Assembly (NCBI RefSeq): GCF_010993745.1 | Contig: NZ_WOTN01000001.1 | Location: 1,367,235 to 1,431,234 of the forward strand | Direction: 5' to 3' | Source of the DNA: Fodinicola acaciae | GTDB lineage: Bacteria > Actinomycetota > Actinomycetes > Mycobacteriales > HKI-0501 | DNA: 64,000 nucleotides | In this document: positions 24,775-31,830 of the stretch, piece by piece | Layout: each line of letters starts with the position of its first letter | Position numbering within the stretch: position 1 is the first letter of the stretch | The notes under the pieces: generated by a model | The model's input: only the letters and a program-made list of their open reading frames with translations | The model's database searches: none | Told to the model about the DNA's origin: nothing | Program-made: the position numbers and the translations under genes

Positions 24775-25455
24775 ATGCGCCGCAGTGTGATCACCCTGAC
24801 CGTCGCCGCTCTGGTCCTGTTGTTGTCCGGCGCGGCTTCCGCCGAGCCGCGGACCGTTGACGCGGATGCCAAGCCGCAGGCCAAAAGTGCCGCGGAGGCG
24901 TGCGCGTACACCGCGGTCAAGCCGAAGGACAAGTTCAAGGGCATCCCCACCTTCGACCCGAAGGCGGCGGCCAGGCCGTACGTGGCACGACTGATCACCA
25001 ACCGCGGCATCATCACCATCCAGGCGCTGACCGACAAGGCGCCGTGCACGACGTACTCCTTCCGCTATCTCGCCGAGCGCGCCTACTACGACTGGACGCA
25101 CTGCCACCGGCTGACCGTGGCGCGGATCTACGTGCTGCAGTGCGGCGACCCGACCGGCACCGGCAGCGGCGGCCCCGGATACCAGTTCCCGGACGAGAAC
25201 CTGGCCGGCGCGACCTATCCGGCCGGCACGGTGGCGATGGCCAACGCCGGCCCGAACACCAACGGCAGCCAGTTTTTCTTCACCTGGAAGGACACCACGC
25301 TGCGGCCGAACTACACGCCGTTCGCGAAGGTGACCGGCGGCATGGACGTGCTGCAGAAGATCGTCGCGGCCGGCCAGGACGACCAGAACAGCGAAGGCGA
25401 CGGCTATCCGTACGCCTTCACCGAGTTTCTGCACGTGCAGATCTCCAGCCGGTAG
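24775..25455 (+). CDS. Secreted cyclophilin-type peptidyl-prolyl isomerase
   Basis: A 226-residue protein: signal peptide (MRRSVITLTVAALVLLLSGAASA), a short linker, then a cyclophilin domain from residue 60. The catalytic/core motifs are TTYSFRYLAERAYYD, GTGSGGPGYQFPDEN and MANAGPNTNGSQFFFTW. The catalytic Arg of the typical FHR motif is represented by CHRLTVARIYVLQCGD. It would speed proline isomerisation outside the membrane. ATG 24775 has GGAGG 8 nt upstream; the longer open frame reads through the TetR gene. Confidence 0.93.
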   Translation: MRRSVITLTVAALVLLLSGAASAEPRTVDADAKPQAKSAAEACAYTAVKPKDKFKGIPTFDPKAAARPYVARLITNRGIITIQALTDKAPCTTYSFRYLAERAYYDWTHCHRLTVARIYVLQCGDPTGTGSGGPGYQFPDENLAGATYPAGTVAMANAGPNTNGSQFFFTWKDTTLRPNYTPFAKVTGGMDVLQKIVAAGQDDQNSEGDGYPYAFTEFLHVQISSR

Positions 25456-25460
25456 GGTGA

Positions 25461-25541
25461 CGGTGCGGCCGCGACTGGCGAGGGTGGGTCACCACCGGGG
25501 AGCGACCGCACCAGATAGGCATCGGTGTCGACCGCCTGGGC
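25461..25541 (+). promoter_or_regulatory. ZTP (pfl) riboswitch aptamer
   Basis: The conserved blocks of the ZTP/ZMP riboswitch are present in order. P1 is GGTGCGG (25462-25468) with CCGCACC (25506-25512), the core is GCGACTGGCG (25471-25480) and CACCGGGGAGCGACC (25493-25507), and CCGCCTGGGC (25532-25541) closes the pseudoknot. ZTP/ZMP accumulates when 10-formyl-THF is short and turns on one-carbon genes. The downstream fchA and folD are typical targets. Confidence 0.9.
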
Positions 25542-25574
25542 TCCGAGGTCAGCGACGGCTGATCGGAGTTTTCC
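25541..25574 (+). terminator. Riboswitch expression platform: terminator hairpin that also contains the SD
   Basis: CTCCGA (25541-25546) pairs with TCGGAG (25563-25568) and TCAGC with GCTGA inside it (GACG loop), followed directly by TTTT. The GGAG in the 3' arm is also the only Shine-Dalgarno for the TTG start at 25575. One hairpin can therefore terminate transcription and hide the ribosome site; ligand binding at the adjacent CCGCCTGGGC should oppose it. Confidence 0.75.
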
Positions 25575-26123
25575 TTGCGGAATCTGACAATTGACGAGTT
25601 CCTGACCCGGCTGGCCAGCCGCGCGCCGGCACCTGGCGGCGGCGCCAGCGCGGGCCTGCACGCCGCGCAGGCGGCCGCACTGCTGGCGATGGTGGCGCGC
25701 TACAGCGACGCTCCACGCCTCGCCGCCGATGCCGACCAGCTCATCGCCGCGGCAGTACGGTTGGCCGAGGACGACATCGCCGCTTTCGGTGCGGTGGCTG
25801 AGGCGTACAAGCTGCCGAAGGACCAGCGGTCGGAGCCGTTGGCGAAGGCGCTCGCCGGCGCCATGATCCCTCCGCTGGAGGTTCTGGCGCTGTGCCGCCG
25901 ACTGTTGACGCTGGCCGACGAGGTTTTGCCGGTCGTCAACAAAAACGTCATCACCGACATCGCGGCGGCCGGTGAGGCCGTACGTGCCGCCGCCGGCACG
26001 TCTCGGGTCAACGTCGAGGTGAACGCGCGCGGTGAGCTGCCGCCGGGGGTGTCCGATGTGGACGATCTGTTGGCGCACGTCGATCGGTTGACGGCGGCCG
26101 TACGAGCGGCGATCTCGTCATGA
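25575..26123 (+). CDS. fchA: FchA-type methenyl-THF cyclohydrolase / cyclodeaminase
   Basis: A 182-residue formiminotransferase-cyclodeaminase domain protein: TIDEFLTRLASRAPAPGGGASAGLHAAQAAAL (the glycine loop is diagnostic), RLAEDDIAAFGAV, PLEVLALCRRLL and NKNVITDIAAAGEAVRAA. FchA interconverts 5,10-methenyl-THF and 10-formyl-THF. The start is TTG 25575, set by the GGAG in the riboswitch hairpin. It overlaps folD by 4 nt. It probably supplies the cyclohydrolase step that the neighbouring FolD, lacking its catalytic Lys, may have lost. Confidence 0.9.
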   Translation: MRNLTIDEFLTRLASRAPAPGGGASAGLHAAQAAALLAMVARYSDAPRLAADADQLIAAAVRLAEDDIAAFGAVAEAYKLPKDQRSEPLAKALAGAMIPPLEVLALCRRLLTLADEVLPVVNKNVITDIAAAGEAVRAAAGTSRVNVEVNARGELPPGVSDVDDLLAHVDRLTAAVRAAISS

Positions 26124-26893
26124 TCTCGTTGTCTGGCAAGGAACTCGCGGCTGAGCTGCGCGCGCGTACGGCCGACCGTGCGGCGACACGCAAGGTGCGG
26201 CTGGCGATCGTCACCGTGACCGATGACCCGTCCAGCGCCTGGTATGTGCGGTCGTTGTCAATGGCCGCGACGAAAGTCGGAATCCAGTGCGAGATCGTCC
26301 GCGACCTGTCCGCACTGTCCACATTGGACGCCGACGGCGTCATCCTGCAGACGCCGGTGCCAGGTGACCGGCCGGCGGCCGAGGTCGCGGCGGCGATCGA
26401 CCCCGAGCGCGATGTCGACGGCGCGAATCCGGTCAGCCTCGGCCGGCTCGCCTGCGGACTGCCGGCTTTCCCACCAGCCACGGCAGAAGCGGTCGTACGG
26501 CTGCTCGATCATCACGGCGTCGAGATCGCCGGCCGCCAGGCTGTCGTCGTCGGCCGCTCGACCGTCGTCGGGAAACCGCTGGCTCATCTGTTGCTGGACC
26601 GCGACGCCACCGTGACCGTCGCGCATTCGCGTACGAAGGACCTCGCCGCGGTCACGCTCGCGGCCGACATCCTGGTGGTCGCCGCCGGCCGGCCGGGATT
26701 GCTCCGGCCGGAGCACGTTCGGCCGGACACCATCGTCATCGATGTCGGTACGAACACGACCGACGACGGCGGCCTGGTCGGCGATGTCCACCCTGCTGTC
26801 GCCGGCCGGGTCGCCGGACTTTCCCCGGTGCCGGGCGGAGTCGGTCCGGTGACCACGGCCGTACTGTTGCATCACACCGCGTTCGGTCTTTAG
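26120..26893 (+). CDS. folD: FolD-type methylene-THF dehydrogenase lacking the catalytic lysine
   Basis: A 257-residue FolD fold. The substrate region has Y42 (WYVRSLSMAA), Q77 in GVILQTPVP and D100 in DPERDVDGANP. The NAD(P) domain has VVVGRSTVVGKPLAHLLL and the C-terminus is PVPGGVGPVTTAVLLHH. The lysine four residues after the conserved Tyr (YxxxK, essential for cyclohydrolase activity in other FolDs) is L46. It is coupled to fchA and controlled by the ZTP riboswitch. The likely role is dehydrogenase only, with FchA doing the hydrolysis. Confidence 0.92.
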   Translation: MISLSGKELAAELRARTADRAATRKVRLAIVTVTDDPSSAWYVRSLSMAATKVGIQCEIVRDLSALSTLDADGVILQTPVPGDRPAAEVAAAIDPERDVDGANPVSLGRLACGLPAFPPATAEAVVRLLDHHGVEIAGRQAVVVGRSTVVGKPLAHLLLDRDATVTVAHSRTKDLAAVTLAADILVVAAGRPGLLRPEHVRPDTIVIDVGTNTTDDGGLVGDVHPAVAGRVAGLSPVPGGVGPVTTAVLLHHTAFGL

Positions 26894-27393
26894 AACCGCC
26901 AGCGTGTCTGACTGTATTCGCCTTTGCCGAAGCCGAAAGCCACCTTCGGCCGGACTTCGAACACGAGTGCCGGCGTCGGCGCGTCACCGCGGAACCTGCC
27001 GTCCTCGACCTCGAAATGCCATTCCGAGCCGTATTTCGCCTCGTACGTGTCGGCCACGCGCTGGAGCAGGTCGTGGTCGGAGGCCACCGTCGCGGTGCCT
27101 TCGACCACGATGTCCAGGCCCTCACGCAACGCGTTGGCACCGGTGGTGAGGACACATTCGGGGTTGGCCGCGAGATTGACCGCCTTGCGTTCGTCGCCAC
27201 CTGTGCAGAAATAAAGCGTGTCGCCGAGCCACACAGCCAGCAACGGCGTCACGTGCGGCCGGCCGTCAGGTCGTACGGTCGACAGCCAGAACAGCTCCGC
27301 CCTCGTCAACGCCGCCACCGCGTCTGACCACCGCGTCGCGGTCGCCCCTTCGCCGCTGTAGCGCGCATCCAGGCTGGTCGTCGGCTCCACCAT
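26890..27393 (-). CDS. PPOX-class flavin/F420-binding split-barrel protein
   Basis: A 167-residue pyridoxamine-5'-phosphate-oxidase-like split barrel: FWLSTVRPDGRPHVTPLLAVW, LYFCTGGDERKAVNLAANPECVL, and FEVRPKVAFGFGKGEYSQTRWRF at the end. The family binds FMN or F420; the TVRPDGRPHVTPL strand pair is the usual cofactor site. ATG 27393 has GGAGG upstream and is preferred to GTG 27420. It is convergent with folD (4-nt overlap) and may follow the arginase-like gene in one transcript. Substrate unknown. Confidence 0.85.
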   Translation of the reverse strand: MVEPTTSLDARYSGEGATATRWSDAVAALTRAELFWLSTVRPDGRPHVTPLLAVWLGDTLYFCTGGDERKAVNLAANPECVLTTGANALREGLDIVVEGTATVASDHDLLQRVADTYEAKYGSEWHFEVEDGRFRGDAPTPALVFEVRPKVAFGFGKGEYSQTRWRF

Positions 27394-27419
27394 GGTTACC
27401 TCCTTCGTCGGTGGTGACA

Positions 27420-28211
27420 CTAGAGACCTCGACGCAACGCGGCACCAAGACGGCGGATGATGTCGGCCTCAGCGGCGTTTTCGCCGCGTGGCGCATGCTC
27501 GGTGATCGCCGCACCGACGACGTTGTCGAGCCGGCTCAGGAGCTCGATCAGCTGGCCCGGCGACACGCCGCCTGGATAGCGATAGCCGACCGAGGCGAAC
27601 TCCGCCGGGTCGAGCGAGTCCAAGTCGACATGTACGTAAATCGGTCCGCTGACTTGCGAAAACGCTTCTTCGAGCCGGTCGACGCCGTACGCGCGCAGAC
27701 CAGTTTTCACCATATACTCGCGCTCGCAGTCGTCCACCTCGCGGACGCCGGCCAGAATGACCTGCTCAGGCCGCAGCAGCCGGCCCGGCGTCAACGCTGT
27801 CGGACCGTCGCCGAGCAGCGTACGCACGATCATTGCGTGGAACGCGCCCGAACGCAGGTCACCGGGGCCATAGCAGTCGGGGTTGGCGTCGATCCACAAC
27901 AATGTCAACTCGTCGCCATATCGCCGGCTGGCCGCCTCCACCGGCGCCAGATCGACCGCGCATTCGCCGCCGGCGGTGATCACGAAGTCGTCGATCGTGG
28001 CGAGAGTTTCCCTTGTCAGGCGGAGATTGTCGACCAACACGTCGAGTGCGCGCACGCCGTCGACCAGGTCGGTGGTGTCGTCGCGTACCGGCACCACCCG
28101 CACCTCGTCGGCCGGCATCAACTCCGCCGTACGATGCGCTCCTGCCTTCAGAAATCGCGCCGACTCGGCGGCCGAACCCTGCCATTGCGGGACACAAAGC
28201 ACTGTGGTCAT
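27420..28211 (-). CDS. Arginase-family protein with altered metal site
   Basis: A 263-residue ureohydrolase fold. The three metal-binding segments are visible, but two are changed: GGDHS is GGECA (81-85) and DAHxD is DANPD (108-112), while VDLDSLDP (195-202) is intact. With the His ligands replaced, the binuclear Mn centre may be lost or changed, so arginase/agmatinase activity is doubtful. ATG 28211 has AAGGA upstream. The downstream PPOX gene is 26 nt away. Confidence 0.8.
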   Translation of the reverse strand: MTTVLCVPQWQGSAAESARFLKAGAHRTAELMPADEVRVVPVRDDTTDLVDGVRALDVLVDNLRLTRETLATIDDFVITAGGECAVDLAPVEAASRRYGDELTLLWIDANPDCYGPGDLRSGAFHAMIVRTLLGDGPTALTPGRLLRPEQVILAGVREVDDCEREYMVKTGLRAYGVDRLEEAFSQVSGPIYVHVDLDSLDPAEFASVGYRYPGGVSPGQLIELLSRLDNVVGAAITEHAPRGENAAEADIIRRLGAALRRGL

Positions 28212-28261
28212 GACTTTTCCTTGGGAGAGAACGAGATGATGGCGGTCGGCGACGGCGCGCC

Positions 28262-28354
28262 TCAGGCCGTCCAACCGGCGCGCCGCTCCCGCAGCAGCCG
28301 CCGCATCTCGTCCGCATGCCAGGTCAACCCGACCAGGTCCCCGGCACGCGTCAT
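28262..28354 (-). CDS. Possible 30-residue protein
   Basis: A very short frame (MTRAGDLVGLTWHADEMRRL...) with GGGAGG immediately upstream of the ATG and a charged amphipathic helix. It fills the gap between the DJ-1-like and arginase-like genes on the same strand. Nothing else supports it, and the spacing to the purine tract is unusually short. Confidence 0.25.
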   Translation of the reverse strand: MTRAGDLVGLTWHADEMRRLLRERRAGWTA

Positions 28355-28385
28355 GCCTCCCACCCTACCCCGCCAGCGCGATCTT

Positions 28386-29036
28386 TCAGTCGTGAATGCC
28401 GGCCATGTCGAGGAAAACGGCGCGTGCGCCTTCGATGGTGGCGTCGGATGCCTTGCTGACATGGCCGGTGTCGTACGGTGGCCGCGGGTCGTACTCGATG
28501 ATCAACTGCGTGGCCTCGGCGCGTTCGCGGCCGGCGATCTCGCCGACCAGCCAGAGGCCGAGGTCGATGCCGGCGGAGACACCGGCGGCCGTGACGATCC
28601 GGCCGGAGCGGACGATCCGTTCGTCCGGACGCGGCTCGGCGCCGAAGTGGCGCAGGCCCTCCTGCACCATCCAGTGTGTCGTCGCCGGCAGGCCGTTGAG
28701 GATCCCGGCTTTCGCCAGTACGAGCGCACCACTGCAGACCGAGGTCGTCCACGTCGTCGTCCGGTGTGCCTCGACGACCCAGTCGATCAGCTCCTTGTCC
28801 TCCAGGATCCCCATGCTGTTGGTGGCCGAGCCAGGCACCAGCAGGATGTCCGGACGGGGCGTCTCCGCGTACGAGTGCGTGGACATCAGGGTCAGCACCT
28901 CGCTGTCCGCGGTGACCGGACCGCGCTCGTTGCTGACAAAACGCACCTCGGCACCGGGCAACGACCGCAGCACCTCGTACGGTCCGATCAGGTCGAGCGC
29001 GGTGATGCCGGGGTAAAGAACGAAAGCGATCTGCAT
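28386..29036 (-). CDS. DJ-1/PfpI-family protein (isonitrile-hydratase-like)
   Basis: A 216-residue class-I glutamine-amidotransferase-like fold. It has the N-terminal IAFVLYPGITALDLIGPYEVL, the nucleophile elbow SVCSGALVLAKAGIL with its Cys (near residue 113), and ATTHWMVQEGL, as in isonitrile hydratase and AraC-coupled GATase1 proteins. ATG 29036 is chosen; the longer frame to 29237 overlaps the SDR. Substrate unproven. Confidence 0.88.
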   Translation of the reverse strand: MQIAFVLYPGITALDLIGPYEVLRSLPGAEVRFVSNERGPVTADSEVLTLMSTHSYAETPRPDILLVPGSATNSMGILEDKELIDWVVEAHRTTTWTTSVCSGALVLAKAGILNGLPATTHWMVQEGLRHFGAEPRPDERIVRSGRIVTAAGVSAGIDLGLWLVGEIAGRERAEATQLIIEYDPRPPYDTGHVSKASDATIEGARAVFLDMAGIHD

Positions 29037-29121
29037 GACAGCTCCTTCGGGCAGGCGTGTGACCAAGCCTGCCGACCGAGTGGAGATGTCAGCAAGGACA
29101 CGCACCCCACGTTTTCGGCCA

Positions 29122-29988
29122 TCAGGCCGGTGCGGCCGCCGGCTCGGAGTCGGCCGGCCCTGCCTGCATCTGCTGGGCGACCAGCCAGGCTCGAAGGCTG
29201 GCCGGCAGATACGGGAGCACCGAAGCCATCCTGGCATCGCGACCGATCAGATAGCGCGGTCGTGGCCGTGCCGTTTCCAGCACGCGGACCAGCACCTTCG
29301 CGGCAGCGGCCGGCGCCAGGCCTTTGCTGCCACGCTCTTCGGACGTACTCATCACCGCCTCCAACGCCGCACCGTAATAGCGCTGCGCCTCGGCCGGCAT
29401 CCGCTCGTACAACGCACGACCGGCACCGACCGCGGTCCCCCAGATCGAGGTCGCGATGGTGCCCGGCTCGATCAGCACCACCTGCACGCCAAACGGCCGC
29501 AGCTCGGCGCGGAGCGTGTCGGTCATGCCGGCCAGCGCGAACTTGCTGGCGTGGTATGCGCCGATCAGCGGTCCGGCGATCCGGCCGCCGATCGAGCCGA
29601 CGAACAGCAGCCGGCCCCGAGTTTCCCGCAGTCGCGGCAAAAACGCCTGCGTGACGGCCAGCTGGCCGGTCACGTTGACCTCCAGCTGCTGGCGAAAATC
29701 GTCCAGCGGCAGGAACTCCAGCGGTGCCCCGACCGCGATGCCCGCGTTGTTGACGACCGCGTGCAGCGGACCGCCGATCTCCGCCGCAGCCGCGTCGATG
29801 GAGGCCTGGTTGGTCACGTCGAGCAGGATCGGCGCACCGGACGCGCCGAGGTCGGCGCGCAGGCTGTCCGCGTCCTTTCCTTTGCGTACGGCGGCATAGA
29901 CCCACCAGCCGCGGTCCGCGAGCGCCTTCGCGGTGGCCCGGCCGATGCCGGTGGACGATCCGGTGACGAGTACGCGCCGAGTGGCCAT
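29122..29988 (-). CDS. Short-chain dehydrogenase/reductase
   Basis: A 288-residue SDR: VTGSSTGIGRATAKAL, LLDVTN, VVNNAGIAVG, FVGSIGGRIAGPLIGAYHASKFAL (Ser, Tyr and Lys of the catalytic triad) and a long C-terminal extension (YLIGRDARMASVLPYLPASL) as in 17-beta-HSD-like members. ATG 29988 is preceded by GAGGGG. It is divergent from a TetR gene through two ATGTT-N9-AACAT boxes, so TetR repression is expected. Confidence 0.92.
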   Translation of the reverse strand: MATRRVLVTGSSTGIGRATAKALADRGWWVYAAVRKGKDADSLRADLGASGAPILLDVTNQASIDAAAAEIGGPLHAVVNNAGIAVGAPLEFLPLDDFRQQLEVNVTGQLAVTQAFLPRLRETRGRLLFVGSIGGRIAGPLIGAYHASKFALAGMTDTLRAELRPFGVQVVLIEPGTIATSIWGTAVGAGRALYERMPAEAQRYYGAALEAVMSTSEERGSKGLAPAAAAKVLVRVLETARPRPRYLIGRDARMASVLPYLPASLRAWLVAQQMQAGPADSEPAAAPA

Positions 29989-30005
29989 CTGTAGTCCCCT
30001 CACGA

Positions 30006-30062
30006 ATGTTTACGTCGGTAACATCCATGAGCAAAGCACGAAGATGTTTATGATGTCAACAT
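30006..30062. promoter_or_regulatory. Two ATGTT-N9-AACAT operators (TetR)
   Basis: Identical-format 19-bp dyads at 30006-30024 and 30044-30062, centres 38 bp apart, lie between the divergent SDR and TetR genes. The second covers the TetR ATG. TATGAT (30049-30054) inside it is a -10 box exactly 7 nt before that ATG, so the regulator mRNA is probably leaderless and autorepressed. Confidence 0.7.
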
Positions 30063-30666
30063 GCCAACCAGCACGTACCATCACGGCAACCTGCGGGCCG
30101 CCCTGATCCAGGCGGCCCGAGAGCTGCTGGCCGACGGCAGGGACAGCGACCCGTCGCTGCGCGAGGTGGCCAGGAAGGCCGGCGTGAGCCATGCCGCGCC
30201 ATATCGGCATTTCGCGAGTTTCGAGGAGTTGCGCGAGGAGGTCGCGGCGGCGGTGATGCGCGACCTCGCCACCTCGATCCGTGCGGCCGCGAAGAAGTCC
30301 GGCGACGATCCAGAAAAGGCATTACGCGCGGCGGCCGCCGCGTACGTGCGCTATCAGTTGACCCATCCGGGCGAGGCAAAGCAGTTCATCGAGCGAAACT
30401 ACGCCGACGTGCCACCCGACTCCCCGGCGCTCGCCGCCGGCACCGACGCGCTGACGGCGCTCGGCGAGATTCTCCACGGTGGACAGCAGGCCGGCGTTTT
30501 CGTCGACGCCGAGATCGACGTGCTCGTCAAGACCTGCTGGGCTCTGGTGCACGGCCTGCACATGTTCGTGACGATGGGGAAACTCGAGCGCGTCAGTCCC
30601 AACAAAGCCAGTCAGCTGATCGAGCCCTATCTGGACCTTCTGCTAAGCGGGATCAGCAAAAGCTAG
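30061..30666 (+). CDS. TetR-family regulator
   Basis: A 201-residue TetR repressor of the WHG-domain type: the HTH has YHHGNLRAALIQAARELLAD and AGVSHAAPYRHFASFEELREEV. The C-terminal TetR_C domain includes RYQLTHPGEAKQFIERNY and WALVHGLHMFVTMGKLE. It likely represses itself and the divergent SDR through the tandem boxes at 30006-30062. Downstream lies a stretch of mobile-element debris. Confidence 0.93.
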   Translation: MPTSTYHHGNLRAALIQAARELLADGRDSDPSLREVARKAGVSHAAPYRHFASFEELREEVAAAVMRDLATSIRAAAKKSGDDPEKALRAAAAAYVRYQLTHPGEAKQFIERNYADVPPDSPALAAGTDALTALGEILHGGQQAGVFVDAEIDVLVKTCWALVHGLHMFVTMGKLERVSPNKASQLIEPYLDLLLSGISKS

Positions 30667-30850
30667 TGCCAGGTGTTTCACGGATTTGGGTGACACGGGC
30701 TTGGAATGGGCGGGAGTGCCTGTCCTGTAAGGGAAACTGGGCCTGTCGAAGGTCCGGTGTTCACTGACGGGAAGGCACTTCGCGGGTGCGAGCGTGGTGA
30801 GGCGTTGGCGGCGGCCCTGCGGCCGGGCACCGCCGGGTGCGCAGACCACG

Positions 30851-31076
30851 ATGTTCAGCACCAGCAACTGCGGCTGGTACCGCATCACCTGCTTCCTCGC
30901 CGACACTCCCGCCCGCGGCCGGCACCCTGCTGGGCGGGTTGCCGGCGCTGGACCTTCGTCACCGCCAGCACGCTCGCGTCAAAGGCCGTATCCGGCAAGG
31001 AAAAGACACCGGACTGCGCAACCTGCCCCTGCTGGCAGCGTTCACCCGCCAACGCGCCGCATTCGGTCACACCTAA
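30851..31076 (+). pseudogene. IS1380-type transposase remnant
   Basis: Two frames, broken by a frameshift near 30930, read SNCGWYRITCFLADTPA and then LPALDLRHRQHARVKGRIRQ, followed by GKDTGLRNLPL. This is the C-terminal part typical of IS1380-family transposases (ELRHR...EDRIR..KDTGLRNLP). The N-terminal two thirds are missing and the reading ends in TAA after an unrelated tail. Flanking 30667-30850 shows no gene. Confidence 0.6.
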
Positions 31077-31114
31077 CCCAAAAACCGACGCCCTCCAACC
31101 GAAAGGACGCACTA

Positions 31115-31370
31115 TTGGAGACGATCGCGACGAAGTTCGGTCACGCCGACACCGCCGCATTCCTGGAAGATTTCCTGAGGTTCTCCCCCACCGAGGCCAG
31201 CCGGTGTGTGCAGCGCGCTCGGACGTTCTGCGGCTGCCGCGCTCTGGCCACCGGTGAGAAGTTTGGCGCCGCAGCTGGAAATCACCGACGGCGTTCCAGA
31301 ATTCATTCCACCGCAGTACGTGGACTTCGAGCAGAAACCGCTGCGAAATACCTACCACCTGTTCAACTGA
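31115..31370 (+). pseudogene. DUF222/HNH-endonuclease (13E12-type) remnant
   Basis: The left part reads TIATKFGHADTAAFLEDFLRF, SPTEASRCVQRAR, a DUF222-like N-terminal segment. After a frame change near 31270 the right part reads ITDGVPEFIPPQYVDFEQKP, LRNTYHLFN and stop, the end of the HNH-containing proteins. The central region is deleted. These are common repetitive genes in actinobacteria; this copy is dead. Confidence 0.55.
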
Positions 31371-31609
31371 GACCGAACAGGTGGCTCCTCACACAACCAG
31401 ATCATCGAGTCAGGTAACGAAAGCGGCAAGAGGAATGCTTCAGACCTGTGGATCGGTCTGTGAAGGGCGTACCTTCCCGGTGATCGAGTAACTGGTCTCA
31501 AGCAAGCCGACGTTGGCGCATCGGTTGGGAAGGCACGCCATGGCCTGTCCGCGCCGGTGAGCACCAAGCTCACCGAGCAGTGGAAGACCGAGCAACGCTC
31601 CTTCGCCGA

Positions 31610-31809
31610 CCAGGATCCTCCTGGTCATGGATCGCCCCAGTGCTGGCGGTCGGCGACGGGGCACTGGGGTTCTGGGGCGCGCTACGCGAGGTCTTCCCGG
31701 CCACGCGCGAGCAACGGTGCTGGTCCCACAAGATCGCGAACGTGCTGGCCGCACCGCCGAAGACGGCGCATCCGGGCGCGAAGAAGGCGGTGGAGACCTG
31801 GAGCGCTAG
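31610..31809 (+). pseudogene. IS256-family transposase fragment
   Basis: An open stretch reads VLAVGDGALGFWGALREVFP, ATREQRCWSHKIANVLAA, PPKTAHPGAKKAVE, which is the core around the second catalytic Asp (GDGALGFW) of IS256-type mutator transposases. N- and C-terminal thirds are absent and it stops at the palindrome next to the LuxR gene. The stretch 31371-31609 shows no gene and is probably more element debris. Confidence 0.75.
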
Positions 31810-31830
31810 TGTCCCGAGTCGGGACACTAG
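31806..31830. terminator. 25-bp palindrome at the 3' end of the LuxR-type gene
   Basis: CTAGTGTCCCGA (31806-31817), G, TCGGGACACTAG (31819-31830): perfect 12-bp arms with a single central base. The TAG stop of the regulator lies inside it. It may be a terminator despite the tiny loop (the stem would open at the tip), or the edge of an insertion site. Confidence 0.5.

Noticed and set aside
27411-29654. 747-codon plus-strand frame
   Set aside because: Runs antisense through the arginase-like, DJ-1-like and SDR genes; no recognisable protein.
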